From the NCBI RefSeq assembly GCF_008728515.1, contig NC_044990.1:9197156-9261155 (forward strand): a stretch of DNA of 64,000 nucleotides, read 5' to 3'. Positions 61,647 through 64,000 of this stretch are shown in pieces; positions within the stretch are counted from its first letter, which is position 1, and each line of letters starts with the position of its first letter. Under the pieces are notes generated by a model. The model was given only the letters and a program-made list of their open reading frames with translations. It was not told the DNA's origin and ran no database searches. The translations under genes were made by a program, and so were the position numbers. This stretch comes from Papio anubis. Taxonomy: Eukaryota; Chordata; Mammalia; Primates; Cercopithecidae.

Positions 61647-62130
61647 CACTTAACGTTTTCTAAAAAGGATGTTATGTTGTTTCAGTATAACAGGTGAAAA
61701 CACAAGCTTAAATAATAAACCCTTACAAAACAAAAGCCAATTTTGTTTAAACATCACTGAAGATGCTTTTATTTATTTCCTTAAAGATCTATTGCTTATA
61801 AGTACGATTTGTTTAAAAAAAAAAAATCGTTTTTAAAAGTTACAGTTAATTTGAAATTGGAGCAGCAAAGCAAGAACTATGCTAAAAGATACTGATTAAA
61901 ACATTAAATTTAAAAAACAGTAAGTGGGTAAATTAAAATTCAAGTTTTTATTAACTGCCTTATTAATCAAATTATATAGTCAAAAGACAACAAATACAGT
62001 AATGTTTTTTATTAGATTACTGACTCATTTGTATTTTTAAGGAGTCTTTCAAAAGAGTTTTGCAAAATGGGTCAAAACAACATGTAAATATGAAAGGGAA
62101 AAGGGCGAGTATGAATACTTTATTTCGGGT

Positions 62131-62438
62131 CCAGCACAGTGGCTCACATATGTAATACCTGTGCTTTGAGGGGCCAAGGCAGGAGGATCACTTGAGGCCA
62201 GGGGTTTGAGTCCACCCTGGGCAACATAGCAATACTCAGTCCTTACAAAAAATCTAAAAATTAGCTGGACATGTGGTGTGAACCTGTCCCCCTAGCTACT
62301 TGGGAAGCTGAGGTGGGAGGATCGCTTGAGCCCAGCAGTTTGAGGCTGCAGTGAGCTGTGATGGCACCACTGCACTCCAGCCTGGGTGACAGAGCAAAAC
62401 CCTTTTAAAAAAAAAAAAAAAAGAAAGAAAGAAAGAAA
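62131..62438 (+). mobile_element. Old Alu SINE
   Basis: It runs from GGTCCAGCACAGTGGCTCAC to poly(A), followed by a GAAA repeat. It is J-like and diverged. Confidence 0.92.
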
Positions 62439-62442
62439 GAAT

Positions 62443-62738
62443 GGGCCGGGTGCGGTGACTCACGCCTGTAATCCCAGCACTTTGGGAGGCTGAGGTGAGT
62501 GGATCACTAGGTCAGGAATTCAAGACCAGCCTGGCCAACATGGTGAAACTCCGTTTCTACTAAAAGTACAAAAATTAACTGGGCATGGTGGTGCATGCCT
62601 GCAGTCCCAGCAACTTGGGAGGCTGAGGCAGGAGAACTGCTTAAACCTGGGAGGCAGAGGTTGCAGTGAGCCAAGATCGTGCCACTGCACTCCAGCCTGG
62701 GCAACAGAACAAGACTCTGTCTCAAAAAAAAAAAAAGA
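62443..62738 (+). mobile_element. Alu SINE
   Basis: It runs from GGGCCGGGTGCGGTGACTCA to poly(A). It sits head-to-tail directly after the previous Alu, probably inserted in that copy's A-rich tail. Confidence 0.95.
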
Positions 62739-63053
62739 ATGAATGAATGAAATACTTTATTTCGAAAGTTTGTAGTCACACAATTAGGTAACTGATCATG
62801 AAAACAGAAAAAAGTAAAAGTAGATTCAATTGGAATTAAATATCTTCAAAACATACCTCATGAAATATATGATCAAAAAACAAAACATTAACTAGGTAAG
62901 ATACTAAAATATACAAGAGCATATTTTAAACATAGTTCAGTATTCAGATAAATAGGAACTATTTCCATCTCAAACTCATTTTCCGACTCTAATCTCTCAA
63001 GTAAAATAGGGTACTGCTGTCCCAACACATCTAATACTTTAATATCATCTTAC

Positions 63054-63229
63054 CTGTTGCCATTTGCCTTTGATAGCTGGATCTCTGACTGACTGGCAAT
63101 GTCTCTGAATTTGCTGTATCACCCCCTGGTAATAAACCATTGATGAATCGTAATTTCCAAGAAGGGCATATTCTCTTCCTTTCTTTGCATTATCACAAAT
63201 CTCAGCCAAATTCATCTTCTTTCAGAGAC
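63054..63229 (-). CDS. KATNAL1: KATNAL1 coding exon 1 (start codon; MIT-like domain)
   Basis: The start ATG is at 63215-63213. The 15 bases 63215-63229 upstream of the coding part are 5' UTR, preceded by the acceptor TTTATGTTTAG. The exon encodes residues 1-54, beginning MNLAEICDNAKKGREYALLG and ending KGKWQQ. It ends exactly on a codon, with donor CAG|GTAAG at 63049-63053. This is the first part of the N-terminal three-helix MIT-like domain, which in katanin p60 contacts the p80-type partner and microtubules. The reading fits the family from its first methionine, and no upstream in-frame start is needed. Residue 33 is Ile (GVIQQ), a conservative site worth comparing between primates. Intron 1 separates it from 5' UTR exon(s) outside the window. 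Confidence 0.96.
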
Positions 63230-64000
63230 CTAAACATAAAATATAATGACTTTTAAAAGTTTTCAGCACTGACTTTAAAACATTTATTGTTCTTTAAAAT
63301 ATGTTTAAAACTACTTTTTTTTGAGTTAGAATCTTACTTTGTTGCCCAGACTGGAGTGCAGCGGCGTGATCTTGACTCACTGAAACCTCCACCTCCCAGG
63401 CTCAAGCGATTCCTGAGCAGCTACGACTACAGGGGTGCACCACCATGCCCAGCTAATTTTTGTATTTTTAGTAGAGATGGGTTTCACCATGTTGGCCAGG
63501 CTGGTCTCAAACTCCTGACCTCAGGTGATCCACCCACCTCGGTCTCCCAAAGCGCTGGGATTACAGGCGTGAGCCACTGTGCCCAGCCTAGAACTACTTT
63601 GAAAGTCAAAACAGTTACCATTCTTTTAGGTTATCTGTACGCATCTTATAATACTAAACAAAGTTTTCAAATTTGGAAGTATAAAGGAGATTACAAAAGA
63701 ACACCCATGGAAATAATAGGGAGAGAGGTTACACAGCTCTGAACTACTGATTTACTTACAGATACATAAAATTGGACACTAGTTTTCCTTATTCCTTTAT
63801 AATTACCATAGGCTGCAATAGATGAACTTGTTTTATTCAATTTATTCTTGACAACATAAAAAATATGATTATCACATAAATATATGAATATATTTTCTAC
63901 TGAAGTCAGTTGAAACTATAAGAACTAGTTCTCACTAAAACTTCTTGGCCCCAAGAATAAAAAGTTATACTTAAAGAATAGATTTTAAAGACAGTCTATA
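63230..64000 (-). other. Intron upstream of the start-codon exon, partial
   Basis: This is the 3' end of the 5' UTR intron. It contains one degraded Alu (63311-63590). The remaining 400 bases are AT-rich with nothing identifiable. No CpG island or promoter is seen, so the transcription start is further right. Confidence 0.85.
63311..63590 (-). mobile_element. Degraded Alu SINE
   Basis: On the plus strand TTTTTTTTGAGTTAGAATCT opens an inverted Alu with a deletion near GCGATTCCTGAGCAGCTACG. It ends at GAGCCACTGTGCCCAGCC. Confidence 0.92.

Larger units (their letters stand above)
60046..63053 (-). other. Intron between coding exons 1 and 2
   Basis: This 3008-base GT-AG intron holds a truncated Alu, the U6 pseudogene and two tandem Alus. 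Positions 60060-60740, 60950-61535, 61650-62125 and 62745-63050 are AT-rich with nothing identifiable. Confidence 0.9.
1..63229 (-). other. KATNAL1: KATNAL1 gene, partial (coding exons 1-8 and introns)
   Basis: The gene runs right to left across almost the whole window. Eight exons splice into one open frame of 1147 bases with flanking AG acceptors and GT (once GC) donors, and every exon phase matches the next. The product is a katanin p60-type AAA ATPase. This family forms ATP-dependent hexamers that bind tubulin tails and cut microtubules in the cytoplasm, at spindles and at cilia. The linker sequence (RAPPQIRRPNREVRPLRK, EKPSTSRDKDCRARGRDDK) identifies the KATNAL1 paralogue rather than KATNA1 or KATNAL2. 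The joined length of 382 residues plus the roughly 108 missing ones equals the usual 490. The 5' UTR and promoter lie right of 64000. The last coding exons and 3' UTR lie left of position 1, because I could not find the lid-domain exons in 1-16406. Confidence 0.95.

Noticed and set aside
1..64000. CRISPR array, phage, operon, tRNA or rRNA features
   Set aside because: None was seen. The sequence is a vertebrate intron-rich locus, and the only repeats are interspersed elements and microsatellites.

Overview
This window is primate nuclear DNA, most likely from an Old World monkey. It shows one intron-rich gene with consensus splice sites, about 26 Alu copies, L1, L2, MIR and MaLR elements, and fossil DNA transposons. 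Two Alu insertions (8989-9283 and 11549-11843) carry the variant AluY form GGCGTAAACC plus GAGATCCGGCCACTGC that is common in macaque-type genomes and rare in hominoids. The monkey assignment is an inference.

The only protein-coding gene I can support is KATNAL1 (katanin p60 subunit A-like 1, a microtubule-severing AAA ATPase), on the minus strand. Eight coding exons lie in order from right to left: 63054-63229 (start codon 63213-63215), 59885-60045, 43653-43821, 30291-30418, 29793-29898, 20274-20432, 19429-19555 and 16407-16541. Joined, they give 1147 coding bases, residues 1 to 382 plus one base of codon 383, with no stop or frameshift. They cover the N-terminal MIT-like domain, the linker, and the AAA core through Walker A, Walker B, sensor 1 and the arginine-finger region. 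The last ~108 residues of the usual 490 (alpha-helical lid and C-terminus) are not in the window and must lie beyond its left edge. The promoter and 5' UTR exon(s) lie beyond the right edge. The intron between the third and fourth coding exons uses a GC donor instead of GT.

Everything else is intronic. Positions 1-16406 (intron after coding exon 8) hold a solo LTR, several Alus, and a long ancient L1 (about 6650-15745) broken up by Tigger1, which itself carries a young AluY. Positions 16542-29792 hold an L2 interrupted by a hAT-like DNA transposon that carries an Alu, an L1 3' end, an MST LTR, a Tigger2a-like element and more L2/MIR. Positions 30419-43652 hold an L1 with the 5' inversion typical of twin priming, plus L2, MIR and MLT1. 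Positions 43822-59884 hold an unrecognised GC-rich coding-like stretch, an abutting inverted Alu pair, two MST LTRs, and L2 and L1 pieces. Positions 60046-63053 hold a U6 snRNA pseudogene and Alus.

I found no evidence for a new biological system. The items most worth a second look are the GC-AG intron, the twin-primed L1, the nested transposon groups, the abutting inverted Alu pair, and the unidentified stretch near 45.5-46.2 kb. Repeat family names come from recognising consensus sequence by eye, and most repeat boundaries are good to roughly 10-30 bases.
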